Source of the DNA: Streptomyces peucetius
GTDB taxonomy: Bacteria > Actinomycetota > Actinomycetes > Streptomycetales > Streptomycetaceae
Length of the DNA: 64,000 bases
Direction: 5' to 3'
Assembly: GCF_025854275.1 (NCBI RefSeq)
Contig: NZ_CP107567.1
Span: 930,001-994,000 of the forward strand
The notes beneath the pieces were generated by a model. The model was given only the letters and a program-made list of their open reading frames with translations. It did no database searches and had not been told where the DNA came from. How positions within the stretch are numbered: position 1 is the stretch's first letter; the number at the start of each line of letters is the position of its first letter. Both the position numbers and the translations under genes were made by a program. Positions 9,358 through 18,285 of the stretch are shown here, piece by piece.

Positions 9358-9506
9358 CGGCCCGGCCCGGCGGTGTCGTAGCTGATCAGCGGGGTGTTCG
9401 GCTGCTCCGGTGTGGTGTTCAGCGCGGCCACCACGCCCAACGCGGTGGCCACGGCGAGCGCCGTGGCCAGCGCAGCGGTCACGGCGGCGGCTAAGAGTCT
9501 GCGCAT
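9354..9506 (-). CDS. Small exported or membrane peptide with a TTA codon, coupled to the PucR gene
   Basis: 50 aa, translated codon by codon from the minus strand. AAGGAG precedes ATG 9506 at normal spacing. Residues 1-3 are Met-Arg-Arg, 4-29 are almost wholly Ala/Leu/Val (signal or anchor helix), and 30-50 are a polar tail with the segment PLISYDTAGPGR at the end. Codon 5 is TTA (9492-9494), rare in streptomycetes and normally read only by the bldA tRNA. The stop codon overlaps the ATG of the regulator (ATGA). Family not recognised. The exported tail next to a regulator suggests a signal-peptide precursor, but a membrane-anchored partner is equally possible. Confidence 0.72.
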   Translation of the reverse strand: MRRLLAAAVTAALATALAVATALGVVAALNTTPEQPNTPLISYDTAGPGR

Positions 9507-9586
9507 GTCGGGTCAGCTCCTTGCTGGAGGCGATCCCCACCCGTCGGCCGGCCCCCACCGGCTGGACGCACAGTGTTGACAGTACA

Positions 9587-9616
9587 TTGACATTCCGTCA
9601 AGTGGCCGCCTACTGT
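9587..9616 (+). promoter_or_regulatory. Likely promoter of the DUF3068 gene, with inverted repeat
   Basis: A TTGACA -35 box (9587-9592) is followed after 18 bp by TACTGT (9611-9616). The -35 box is part of a perfect TTGAC-N5-GTCAA inverted repeat (9587-9601). A second TTGACA sits 11 bp upstream (9576-9581). Reading the other way, TTGACG (9601-9596) could serve the peptide/PucR genes. Confidence 0.5.
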
Positions 9617-9691
9617 CCTGAGCCCTCGAGGGCTGACCGGCCCGGGGTCCGTGCATCCGCCTGTGAATCCATTCGATCCAGGAGTGTCCGG

Positions 9692-10678
9692 ATGCGCCGT
9701 ACCGCTTCACCGATCTCGCTCGTCCTGTTCGGGACGGGCGTCTTCCTGCTCGTGCTGGCCCCCCTTCTGGCCTGGTACGTGGCACCGCAGGCCAAACGCA
9801 CACCGATCGACGTCGACACCACGACCGTGTTCACCGGCACCGGCAGCTACTTCGACACCTCAGAGGTGAAAACGGTGCACGGGCGGAGAATCACCGTCAC
9901 CCGGCAGGTCCGGGGCGATGTGGCCGACAGCGAGCAGAGCGGCAACGCCGTGTGGGACGTGTCCACCTCCGTCGACACCGACGAGACGCTGCCGGCCGCC
10001 GACACCCGGGACTCCCTGCAGTGGACCCTCGAACGCTGGGTGACCGACCGCGCCACCAACGAGCCCGTGCACTGCTGCGACGAGTCCCCCGTCTTCGACG
10101 GCGAGGCCTATCTGAAGTTCCCCTTCGACGTCGAGAAGCGCTCCTACCGCTGGTGGGACGGCACCCTCGGCGGCGTCGTACAGCTCCGGTACAGCGGCGG
10201 GCGGAAGGTCCAGGGCTACGAGGGGCTTCGGTTCACCGGCAGCGTCCCGCCGACCAGGACCGGTGTGCGCCAGGTGCCCGGTCGGCTGGTCGGCAGGGAC
10301 CGGACCCCGCAGGTGCTGGCCGAGGAGTGGTACGCCAACAGCGCGATCGAGCTGGTGGTGGACCGCCGCACCGGCCGGATCCTGCTGGCGGCCATCGGCC
10401 CGCGCAAGACGCTGCGCGCCCCGGGGTCGTCCGAGGACGCGGTCGTACTGCTGGAGAGCCCACGGATCGCGTTCACGCCCGAGACGCAGCGGCAGCAGGT
10501 CGAACTGGCCTCACGCGACAGCCGCAGGCTCGCCCTGCTCGGCTCGACGGCTCCGGCCGGCGCCGCGGCGCTGGGGGCGGTGCTCACCCTCGTCGGCGCA
10601 GCACTGGTGGCGCGGGGGCGCCGCCCGGACCCGGATCGTACGAATGCTCACTTGGCGACGAGTCCGGCCGTCCGATAG
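9692..10678 (+). CDS. DUF3068 membrane-anchored protein (PorA-like family)
   Basis: 328 aa. ATG 9692 has AGGAG at 9680-9684. There is an N-terminal TM helix at about 9-30, a large extracytoplasmic beta-rich domain (about 35-285) with paired Cys in HCCDES, and a C-terminal TM helix at about 295-318 followed by a short basic tail. This two-anchor layout is the DUF3068 family, found next to envelope glycan genes in actinobacteria; its biochemical role is unknown. It opens the glycan cluster but is separated from the next gene by about 150 bp, so the glycosyltransferase may also have its own promoter. Confidence 0.88.
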   Translation: MRRTASPISLVLFGTGVFLLVLAPLLAWYVAPQAKRTPIDVDTTTVFTGTGSYFDTSEVKTVHGRRITVTRQVRGDVADSEQSGNAVWDVSTSVDTDETLPAADTRDSLQWTLERWVTDRATNEPVHCCDESPVFDGEAYLKFPFDVEKRSYRWWDGTLGGVVQLRYSGGRKVQGYEGLRFTGSVPPTRTGVRQVPGRLVGRDRTPQVLAEEWYANSAIELVVDRRTGRILLAAIGPRKTLRAPGSSEDAVVLLESPRIAFTPETQRQQVELASRDSRRLALLGSTAPAGAAALGAVLTLVGAALVARGRRPDPDRTNAHLATSPAVR

Positions 10679-10827
10679 GGCCGGAAGTTGTCATACCGGT
10701 GAGTAGCCGTGCGCCTGCGACGTATCGAAAACTGGCTGTCCCCACCACAGCACGGCCCCCGGTCGCTCTTCCCCGCACATCACCCTCCTTTCGTCCCCCC
10801 ACACCCCGAAAACGAGTTGGAGCACCC

Positions 10828-12033
10828 ATGCCCCAGCACGTCCCTCCCCCTTTGCTCGACGCACCACGGCACCCGCCGGCTCAGGTGCGCCACCGGCCGC
10901 CCGTGCCACCGGATGATCCGGAGCCCCCGCGGCGCATCGTCTTCCTCGCCCACCGCGACCTCGGCAACGCCGCCGCCGGCGGCTCCGAGCTGCTGATCGA
11001 CCAGCTCGCGCAGGGCCTCACCGCGCTCGGCCACCAGGTCACCCTGCTCTGCGGGGGCCCCGCGGTCCACCGGCCGTACCGCGTCGTCTCGGCCGGCGGG
11101 CGGCTCGGACACTACGTCGGCGCGCGTTCCGCCTTCGCCCGGCAGGTCGGCGAGTGCGACCTGCTGGTCGAGGTGTGCAACGGAATGCCGTACCTGGCTC
11201 CGCTGTGGCACCGCGGCCCCACGATCTGCCTGGTGAACCATGTGCACACCGAACTCTGGGACATGCGCTTCCCGCCGCCCGTCGCCCGCGCCGGACGGCT
11301 GCTCGAACACTGGGCGCTGGCCCGCGCGCACCGCGGCAACCTGATGGTCGCCGTCTCTCCGTCCACCGCCGGGGCGCTGCGGGCGATCGGAGTCCCCGAC
11401 CGGCACATCCGCGTGGTCCACAACGGTGTCGACGAACCGGCCGCGCGCAGCCCCCGCTCGCGTACGCCGCTGTTCCTGGCGCTGGGCCGGCTGGTCGACT
11501 ACAAGCGTGTCGATCTGCTGCTGCGGCTGTGGGAGCGGGTTCGGCCGGTCACCGGCGGCAGACTCGTCGTCGTCGGCGACGGGCCCGAGCGGGCCCGGCT
11601 GCAACGACTCGCCGGTGAGGGCGTGGAGTTCACCGGCCATGTGCCCGAGGAGGAGAAGCACCGGCTGCTCTGCGAGGCGTGGCTGCTGCTGCACCCGGCG
11701 GCCGTCGAGGGCTGGGGGCTGGTGGTGACGGAGGCCGGAGCGCGGGGCACACCCACCCTCGGCTTCGACGTGCCCGGCCTGCGCGACTCCGTCGACGACG
11801 GCGTCACGGGCGTGCTCGTCCGGGGCGAGTCGTCGTTCGCCGCGTCCTGGTGCACGCTGGCGCTGGACTCCGACCGCCGCGAGGGCATGGGGAAGGCCGC
11901 CGCCGAGCGGGCCGCCGCGTTCCGCTGGAGCAGCACCGTGCGGCAGTTCGGCGCCGTGGCGGCGGAGGCGGTGCGCCGCGTACCTGCCCCGCCGGGCGGC
12001 GGGCGTTCCCCGGCGAAGGGCCCGCGCACGTGA
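10828..12033 (+). CDS. GT4-family glycosyltransferase
   Basis: 401 aa, ATG 10828 with GGAG upstream. After a Pro-rich 35-residue leader come two Rossmann domains. The N-terminal acceptor half begins RIVFLAHRDLGNAAAGGSE. The C-terminal nucleotide-sugar half has VVHNGVD near 196, ALGRLVDYKRVDLLL near 215 and the E-x7-E type segment AVEGWGLVVTEAGARG near 290. This is the retaining GT-B fold of family GT4. No membrane helix, so it works at the cytoplasmic face. Its stop overlaps the GTG of the following methyltransferase (GTGA), tying it to glycan assembly. Donor and acceptor sugars are unknown. Confidence 0.9.
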   Translation: MPQHVPPPLLDAPRHPPAQVRHRPPVPPDDPEPPRRIVFLAHRDLGNAAAGGSELLIDQLAQGLTALGHQVTLLCGGPAVHRPYRVVSAGGRLGHYVGARSAFARQVGECDLLVEVCNGMPYLAPLWHRGPTICLVNHVHTELWDMRFPPPVARAGRLLEHWALARAHRGNLMVAVSPSTAGALRAIGVPDRHIRVVHNGVDEPAARSPRSRTPLFLALGRLVDYKRVDLLLRLWERVRPVTGGRLVVVGDGPERARLQRLAGEGVEFTGHVPEEEKHRLLCEAWLLLHPAAVEGWGLVVTEAGARGTPTLGFDVPGLRDSVDDGVTGVLVRGESSFAASWCTLALDSDRREGMGKAAAERAAAFRWSSTVRQFGAVAAEAVRRVPAPPGGGRSPAKGPRT

Positions 12034-12749
12034 AGGACCCCTCGCTGCGCCGCTCCCTCGCACTCTTCCGGGCGTTCATGCGTGAGCAGGCCGATCCCGC
12101 CGGGGCCTACGCACTGCTCGCCCGGGACGCGGCCGACCAGATCGAGCGGTACATGAAGCTCGACGGCCGGGTCGTGGTCGATGTCGGCGGCGGAAGCGGG
12201 TACTTCACCCGCGAGTTCCGGCAACGCGGCGCCCGCGGCTACCTGTTCGAACCGGACCTCGCCGAACTGGACGCGAAACCGGGCGAGGGGACGGTTCTCG
12301 CCGACGGGTACCTCCTGCCGCTCGCGACGGGCACCGCCGACGTCTGCTTCTCGTCCAACGTGCTGGAGCACGTGGCCGATCCGCGGACCTTCCTCAGCGA
12401 GATGGTCCGGGTCACCCGGCCCGGCGGACTGATCTACGTCTCGTTCACCAACTGGCTCTCCCCGTGGGGCGGTCACGAGTGGGCGCCCTGGCACTACCTG
12501 GGCGCCGAGCGGGCGCGTACCCGGTTCGAGCGCCGCACCGGGCGGGCCGCCAAGCACCGGCTGGGCGAGAACCTCTTCGCGATCGGTGTCGGGCCGACCC
12601 TGCGTCACGTCAGGGCGCGCGGCGACGTGGACGTCGTCTCCGCACGCTCCCGGTACTGGCCGGTCCTTCCCGAGGTCGTACCCCGCGTGCCCGGGCTGCG
12701 GGAGTTCGCCACCTGGAACCTCCTCCTCATCCTCCGGCGGTGTCCATGA
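12030..12749 (+). CDS. Class I SAM-dependent methyltransferase (glycan cluster)
   Basis: 239 aa from GTG 12030, which overlaps the preceding stop (GTGA). The SAM site is VVVDVGGGSGYFTREF near residues 50-65. Motif II/III regions are GTADVCFSSNVLEHVADP near 105-122 and RVTRPGGLIYVSFTNWLSPWG near 130-150. The fold is a complete Methyltransf_11 type. Position between a glycosyltransferase and the AftD-like enzyme suggests it methylates a sugar or lipid-linked intermediate of the same glycan. Its stop overlaps the next ATG (ATGA). Confidence 0.87.
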   Translation: MKDPSLRRSLALFRAFMREQADPAGAYALLARDAADQIERYMKLDGRVVVDVGGGSGYFTREFRQRGARGYLFEPDLAELDAKPGEGTVLADGYLLPLATGTADVCFSSNVLEHVADPRTFLSEMVRVTRPGGLIYVSFTNWLSPWGGHEWAPWHYLGAERARTRFERRTGRAAKHRLGENLFAIGVGPTLRHVRARGDVDVVSARSRYWPVLPEVVPRVPGLREFATWNLLLILRRCP

Positions 12750-15700
12750 CCAGCGCTGTCCGCACCCGACCGCCCGCCGGGCCCGACGTCGGCGGCCCAC
12801 CGTCCGGGGGGCCGCCCGGCCCCCGGTCGCGGCGCTGGCTGCTGGGGTTCTGGGCGGCGGTTTTCGTCGCCTTCCTGGCGCCGTCACCCGGGCGCATGAC
12901 CTTCGAGACGAAGCTGGGCGTGGTCGCCGATCCCTGGCGGTTCCTCAGCGACCTGGGCCGGCTGTGGCACGACCGGGCCGGTTTCGGAGGCATCGCCGAC
13001 CAGTACATCGGCTACGCGATCCCGATGCTGCCGTTCCACGCCGCGGCCGATCTGCTGCACGTGCCCGTGTGGCTCGCGGAGCGGCTGTGGCTCTCGATCG
13101 TGGTCACCACGGCCTTCTGGGGAGCGCTGCGGCTGGCCGAACGCCTGGGCGCGGGGTCGGCGAGAAGCAGGCTGCTGGGAGCGGCCGTGTACGCCCTGTG
13201 GCCCACGTACACGATCGTCGTCGGTTCGACCTCCGCGGCGGCGCTGCCCGGCGCGATGCTCCCGTGGGTGCTGCTGCCGCTGACGAATCCGCACAGCACG
13301 CCGCGGGTCGCCGCCGCCCGTTCCGCGCTGCTGATCCCGCTGATGGGGGGCGTCAACGCGGCATCGACGCTGGCCTCGCTGCTGCCCGTCGGCCTCTATC
13401 TGCTGTGCCGGGCCGGCGGCGCCCGCAAGCGCGCCCTGATCGCGTGGTGGACGCCGGGCGTGGTGCTCGCGACCGCCTGGTGGACCGTGCCGCTGCTGCT
13501 GTTGGGCGCTTACGGCGAGAACTTCATGCCGTACGTCGAGTCGTCGCAGACCACCACCGCGACCATGTCCGCGACCGAAGTACTGCGCGGCGCGGGAAAC
13601 TGGGTGGGCTATCTCCACTTCGGCGAGGCCTGGCTGCCGGCCGGCTGGACCGTCGTCGCCTCGGCCGTCGCCGTCCTGTGCTCGGCGCTCGCCGCCGCCC
13701 TGGGCCTCGCCGGCCTCGCCCGGCGGGACGTGCCGGAGCGCCGCTGGCTGGTGGTGACCGTGCTGACGACCGGTCTCGTGACGCTCGCCGGGTACGGCGG
13801 GGCGCTGGGCGGCCCGTTCCACGCCACCGTCCAGGACTGGCTGAACGGCCCGCTGGTGCCGTTCCGCAACGTCTACAAGTTCCAGACGGGGCTCGCCCTG
13901 GCCCTCGCACTGGGGCTGACGCACCTCGTCTCCGTGCTCGCGTCCGGCCCGCGCGCGGTGCGCGGGCGGCGCCTCGCGCCGGCCGCAGCCGCCGTGCTCG
14001 TGCTGCCCGGCCTGTGCTGGCCGTACCTCAACGGTTCGGTGCTGCAGCCCGGTTCCTTCCAGCGGCTGCCCGCGTACTGGGAGACGACAGCGGACTGGCT
14101 GGCGAAGAACGCCGCCGACGACCGTGCCCTGGTCGTGCCCGCGACCGCCCACGGCATCTACACCTGGGGCTCGCCCATCGACCAGCCGCTGGACGTCCTC
14201 GCACGCTCACCCTGGGCGCAGCGGGACTACGTCCCCTTCGGCACTCCGGGCAACCGCCGGGCGATGGACGCCGTCGAGCAGGCGCTGACCTCCGGGGGCG
14301 AAGTCCCGGGACTGAGCGCTTATCTGCACCGGGCCGGACTGCACCACGTCGTCGTGCGCAACGACCTCGACCCGCGCCAGCTGGGCCATGTCCCCACCAC
14401 CACCGTGAAACGCACCCTCGAGGCCTCCGGGTACCGGCGGGTCGCGGGCTTCGGGCCGGTGCTCACCGGCGGCCGGATCGCCGACGACACGCCGGTGCAG
14501 GTGGAGGGCCTGTTCCCGCGGCAGCGCGCCGTGGAGATCTACGCACCGCCCGCAGGCACCGAACGCCCCGGCAAGGCGCGGCTGACGCCCGTGTCGTCGG
14601 CGGCGGTGGTCAGCGGGGGCCCCGAGTCCCTGCTTCCGCTGTCCGCCGGCAAAGTGCTCGACGACCGGCCGGCCGTCCTCGCGGGCGACGAACTCCCGGG
14701 CGTGGACCGGCCGTCGCTGTACGCGGCGGGCGACGGCATGCGCCACGCCGACACCCGTTTCGGGCTGGTCCGCTCCGGCACGTCCCACACCTACACCCGC
14801 GACGAACGCAACTCCCCGGAGGCGGTGCAGGACCCCGGTGCCGAGCCGCGCCAGATCATGCCGCTGCCGGGCCGGGAGCACCGGACCACCGCCGTACTGC
14901 GCGGCGCCGGTTCCGTCAGCGCGTCGTCCGTCGGCAACTGGCTCTTCCACCTGCCGCAGTTCGACCCGGTCAACGCGTTCGACGGCAACCCCGACACCGG
15001 GTGGGCGGAGGGCTCCCCCGGGTCGCCGCAGGGCGAATGGGTCAAGATCGTCTTCAACGGGCCGGTGAACATACCGGCCACGCTCCGGCTGACGCCGCTC
15101 CCCAGCGGCAACGTCCGCGCCGCGCCGACACTCGTCCGGGTCGAGACCGATCTCGGCAGCCGTACGGCCCCGCTCGCGCCGGACGGAACGGCGCAGCAGG
15201 TCGCGGCGCCCGAAGGGACCGCGAAGTGGCTGAAGGTGACGATCCTGGCCTCGCAGCAGGGCCGGCCCGGGCTGACCGGCGCCGGTTTCGCGGAGATCGC
15301 CGTCCCCGGCGTCCAGGTCACCCGCATGCTGGAGCTGCCCCGGGACGCGCCGGAGGGCGCCCCGGACTCCGCGGTCTACTCGCTGCGGCGCGGCAGCGAC
15401 CCGGGCGGGCTGTCCGCGGTGCCCGCCGAGGTGGGGCTGCACCGGCAGTTCACCGCGGCGCGCTCCGGCGACCACACCGTCCGCGCCACCGCCCTTCCCG
15501 TGCCGGGCGACGCGCTCGACAAGCTGCTGTTCGAACTCACCGGGCGGCGCGAGCAGATCGTCGTGAGCGCGGACTCGACCGCGAACCTCGGGACGAATCT
15601 CAGCCCGCGCAACCTCACCGACGGCGACCTGACCACGGCCTGGATCGCCGGGGAGCGTCCCGTGCTCCATCTGTCCTGGCCCAGGAAGATCTCAGTGGGC

Positions 15701-16981
15701 GAGATCGTGTTCGCGGCGGCCGGCGGGCTGTCCGCACGGCCCGAGCAGGTGCAGATCAGTTCGCCCGACGGGACAGCGGTGGCCGCGGTCGACGAGAACG
15801 GAATGGCCCGCTTCTCACCCATCACCACCGACCGGATGGACATCACGATCTCGCGCACGGCCCCGCTGACCCTGCACAACCCCGTCGCGGACGACCAGTT
15901 GCAGCTGCCCGTCGGCCTGAGCGAGGTCCACATCCCGGCTTTGAAGGAATTCCGCTCGCCGCAGCCCGACCCGGACAAGACGTTCACGCTGCCGTGCGGC
16001 AAGGGACCCGTGCTCTCGGTCGACGGGCAGTTCCTCGAGACGCGCGCGCAGGGACGGGTGGGGGACCTGACCGGACGGCGGCCCGTCGACGTCGCCCTGT
16101 GCACGGAGGGAAGCCGCATCCCGCTCGACGAGCGGACCCACACGGTCGAGGCGGGCGACGCGGGGCCGCTGGCCGTCACCGGCGTCACGCTCACCACCGG
16201 CGACCCCGAGGCCGCCCCCGCGCCGGCGCGCGACGTCCGGGTGCTGGAGGGCGCGGACGAGGGCGACCGGCGTTCGGTACGGGTCGGGCCCGGGGACGCC
16301 TCGTACCTGCAGATTTACGAGAACCACAACGCGGGCTGGAAGGCCACGCTGAACGGTGAGGAGCTGACCCCGCTGCGGATCGACGGCTGGCAGCAGGCCT
16401 GGCTGGTACCGGCGGGCGAGGGCGGCGCGGTGACACTCGAGTACGCACCGTCCCGTGTCTACCGGGCCGGTCTGATCGGCGCCGGGGTGCTGCTCGTCGT
16501 CCTGGCGAGTCTCGCGCTCCCCTGGCGGCGCCGCCGGGCGGCCGGGGACGAACCGGTGGCACCGCCGCCGCCCGCTCCCGGGCTGCTGCTCGGCACGGTG
16601 GCACTGACGGCCGTGGCTGTGGTGATCGCCGGGCCGTGGGCCCTGGCGGTGCCCGCACTGGCCCTGGCGGCCCGGCTGCGCCCGGCGTTGCTTCCGCCGC
16701 TCGCGTTCACGGCGATGGCGGGGGCGGGCGCCGTGGCCGCGCTGGGCGCCGGCGAAGGCTACTCGCCGGGCAGCGGAGCCTACGGTGCCACGGCCCAGGC
16801 CCTGGCACTGACGGCCCTGTTCGCGGCCCTGGTGATCACGGTCCGGGCCCGCGGCACCCACCGGTCCGGCCACCGGCCCGCTCCCCCGGCGGCGTCTCCC
16901 GGCGCCCCGGAACCGGACCCCGACTCCGACCCGGGCGGCGTCCGCCCGCCCCGAGACCGAGACCCCCGAGGAGGTGCCTGA
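12746..16981 (+). CDS. AftD-like alpha-(1->3)-arabinofuranosyltransferase domain protein (GT-C, DUF3367)
   Basis: 1411 aa, ATG 12746 overlapping the previous stop. Residues about 30-470 carry a multi-spanning GT-C membrane domain whose first external loop holds FETKLGVVADPWRF, resembling the acidic loop of mycobacterial AftD. A long external part follows with two discoidin/CBM-like segments, near 724-850 (DGNPDTGW) and near 940-1050 (DGDLTTAWI). C-terminal helices lie at about 1238-1375, ahead of an acidic Pro-rich tail. Family members transfer arabinofuranose from a polyprenyl donor outside the membrane. Streptomyces walls lack mycobacterial arabinogalactan, so here the polymer must differ. 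The stop overlaps the next start (TGATG). Confidence 0.88.
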   Translation: MTSAVRTRPPAGPDVGGPPSGGPPGPRSRRWLLGFWAAVFVAFLAPSPGRMTFETKLGVVADPWRFLSDLGRLWHDRAGFGGIADQYIGYAIPMLPFHAAADLLHVPVWLAERLWLSIVVTTAFWGALRLAERLGAGSARSRLLGAAVYALWPTYTIVVGSTSAAALPGAMLPWVLLPLTNPHSTPRVAAARSALLIPLMGGVNAASTLASLLPVGLYLLCRAGGARKRALIAWWTPGVVLATAWWTVPLLLLGAYGENFMPYVESSQTTTATMSATEVLRGAGNWVGYLHFGEAWLPAGWTVVASAVAVLCSALAAALGLAGLARRDVPERRWLVVTVLTTGLVTLAGYGGALGGPFHATVQDWLNGPLVPFRNVYKFQTGLALALALGLTHLVSVLASGPRAVRGRRLAPAAAAVLVLPGLCWPYLNGSVLQPGSFQRLPAYWETTADWLAKNAADDRALVVPATAHGIYTWGSPIDQPLDVLARSPWAQRDYVPFGTPGNRRAMDAVEQALTSGGEVPGLSAYLHRAGLHHVVVRNDLDPRQLGHVPTTTVKRTLEASGYRRVAGFGPVLTGGRIADDTPVQVEGLFPRQRAVEIYAPPAGTERPGKARLTPVSSAAVVSGGPESLLPLSAGKVLDDRPAVLAGDELPGVDRPSLYAAGDGMRHADTRFGLVRSGTSHTYTRDERNSPEAVQDPGAEPRQIMPLPGREHRTTAVLRGAGSVSASSVGNWLFHLPQFDPVNAFDGNPDTGWAEGSPGSPQGEWVKIVFNGPVNIPATLRLTPLPSGNVRAAPTLVRVETDLGSRTAPLAPDGTAQQVAAPEGTAKWLKVTILASQQGRPGLTGAGFAEIAVPGVQVTRMLELPRDAPEGAPDSAVYSLRRGSDPGGLSAVPAEVGLHRQFTAARSGDHTVRATALPVPGDALDKLLFELTGRREQIVVSADSTANLGTNLSPRNLTDGDLTTAWIAGERPVLHLSWPRKISVGEIVFAAAGGLSARPEQVQISSPDGTAVAAVDENGMARFSPITTDRMDITISRTAPLTLHNPVADDQLQLPVGLSEVHIPALKEFRSPQPDPDKTFTLPCGKGPVLSVDGQFLETRAQGRVGDLTGRRPVDVALCTEGSRIPLDERTHTVEAGDAGPLAVTGVTLTTGDPEAAPAPARDVRVLEGADEGDRRSVRVGPGDASYLQIYENHNAGWKATLNGEELTPLRIDGWQQAWLVPAGEGGAVTLEYAPSRVYRAGLIGAGVLLVVLASLALPWRRRRAAGDEPVAPPPPAPGLLLGTVALTAVAVVIAGPWALAVPALALAARLRPALLPPLAFTAMAGAGAVAALGAGEGYSPGSGAYGATAQALALTALFAALVITVRARGTHRSGHRPAPPAASPGAPEPDPDSDPGGVRPPRDRDPRGGA

Positions 16982-18285
16982 TGGCCACGGTCGAACGTCC
17001 GACGCCCCAGGGCACCGCGCCCAAGCGGCAGTTGCCGCGGGTGCCGTTCCCCGTCGTCGACGAGGTCGCGCGGCACTGCGCGCAGGACACCGAACCCAAC
17101 ACGGTGCACATCGAGATCCATCTGCCCCGATGCGTCGAACCGGACCGTCTGCGGGCCGCGTTCGGCCAGGCACTCGCCCGCCATCCGCGCGCGCTGATGC
17201 GCGAGCGGCCGCGCGGCCCGCTCGCGCGGCGCTACGAGTGGGAGCTGACCGACGCGCCCGACACGCAGGTGGTGACCTTGCCGCCGCGCGCGCCCGGCGC
17301 CCTCGCGGCGGCACGCGAACGCGCGCTCGCCGTGGCCCCGCCGCTGACGTCGTCCCCGCCGCTGCGGCTCGAAGTCGTCCGGGAACCTCGGTCGCCCGGT
17401 TGTGTCCTGCTGTTCACGCTCAACCACACCGCCCTCGACGGCCCGGCGTGCCTGCGGCTCGCGGCGACGGCCGCGGAGATCTACAGCGACACAGCCGCCC
17501 CCGCCGTGCCGCCCCCCGCCCGGCCCGCGCCCGCCGCGGCACCCCACCGGCCGGCCCGGCCCGCGCTGCCGGCGAGACCGGCGCGGGTCGCCGCCGGAAG
17601 GCCGGGCGCGGTGCCGGGAAACGCGATGCTGGTCACCGAGCTCCCGGTGCCCCGCCGGGAGCCCGGCGCACCCTGGACCGTCAACGACCAGCTGCTGGTG
17701 GCCACCGCCCTGACCGTCGCCGCCTGGAACCGCGCCCATGGCGCGCCGGACCGGCCGCTGCGCATCACGATGCCCGTGGACGACCGAGGCCGCGGCCCCG
17801 AGATGCCGATCGGCAACGGCACCCGGCTGGTCGAGGTCGCCTTCACGGCCGCGGAGACCGACGGGCGGGACGTCCCCGCGCTGCTGCGCCGCACGGCGGA
17901 ACGGACCGGGGCCCTGAAGACGCGGCCCCGCCCGCAACTGGGACACGGCGCCCGGCTGCTGACGCTTCCAGCGCTGCCGGTCGCGGCACGCGCGGGACTG
18001 ACCCGTGGACTGCGGCGGCTGGCCGCGCCGTGGACGTCGACGACACTGCTCAGCAACATCGGCCGGGTGCCGTACCCGCTGGATTTCGGCGACGCCGGGC
18101 GGGCCGGCGCCGTCTGGTTCTCCGCGCCGGCCAGGATGCCGCGCGGCCTGACCGTCACCACCGCGTCGACGGCGGGCCGGCTGCATCTGGTCCTGCGCTG
18201 GTCGCGTTCTCTGCTCGGCGACGACGACGGCGAACGGCTGCGCGAGCTGTTCGCCCACCATCTGAGGGCGACGGAGGTTCCATGA
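16981..18285 (+). CDS. Condensation/PapA-like acyltransferase domain protein
   Basis: 434 aa, ATG 16981 sharing TGATG with the previous stop and preceded by GAGGAGGTG. The chain folds like the CoA- or carrier-dependent acyltransferase/condensation superfamily. The catalytic HxxxDG is HTALDG with His147 and Asp151, and the structural DFG-type motif appears as LDFGDAG near 365. A low-complexity Ala/Pro linker occupies about 175-205. PapA enzymes in mycobacteria esterify cell-envelope glycolipids; the neighbours here suggest acylation of the same glycan or its lipid carrier. No carrier-protein or NRPS gene is adjacent, which argues against a peptide product. Confidence 0.75.
   Translation: MATVERPTPQGTAPKRQLPRVPFPVVDEVARHCAQDTEPNTVHIEIHLPRCVEPDRLRAAFGQALARHPRALMRERPRGPLARRYEWELTDAPDTQVVTLPPRAPGALAAARERALAVAPPLTSSPPLRLEVVREPRSPGCVLLFTLNHTALDGPACLRLAATAAEIYSDTAAPAVPPPARPAPAAAPHRPARPALPARPARVAAGRPGAVPGNAMLVTELPVPRREPGAPWTVNDQLLVATALTVAAWNRAHGAPDRPLRITMPVDDRGRGPEMPIGNGTRLVEVAFTAAETDGRDVPALLRRTAERTGALKTRPRPQLGHGARLLTLPALPVAARAGLTRGLRRLAAPWTSTTLLSNIGRVPYPLDFGDAGRAGAVWFSAPARMPRGLTVTTASTAGRLHLVLRWSRSLLGDDDGERLRELFAHHLRATEVP

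Noticed and set aside
12586..16359. Second very long plus-strand frame across the AftD-like gene
   Set aside because: Alternative frame of the same DNA, Arg/Ala/Gly-rich with no motifs; the AftD frame has TM helices and coupled starts.
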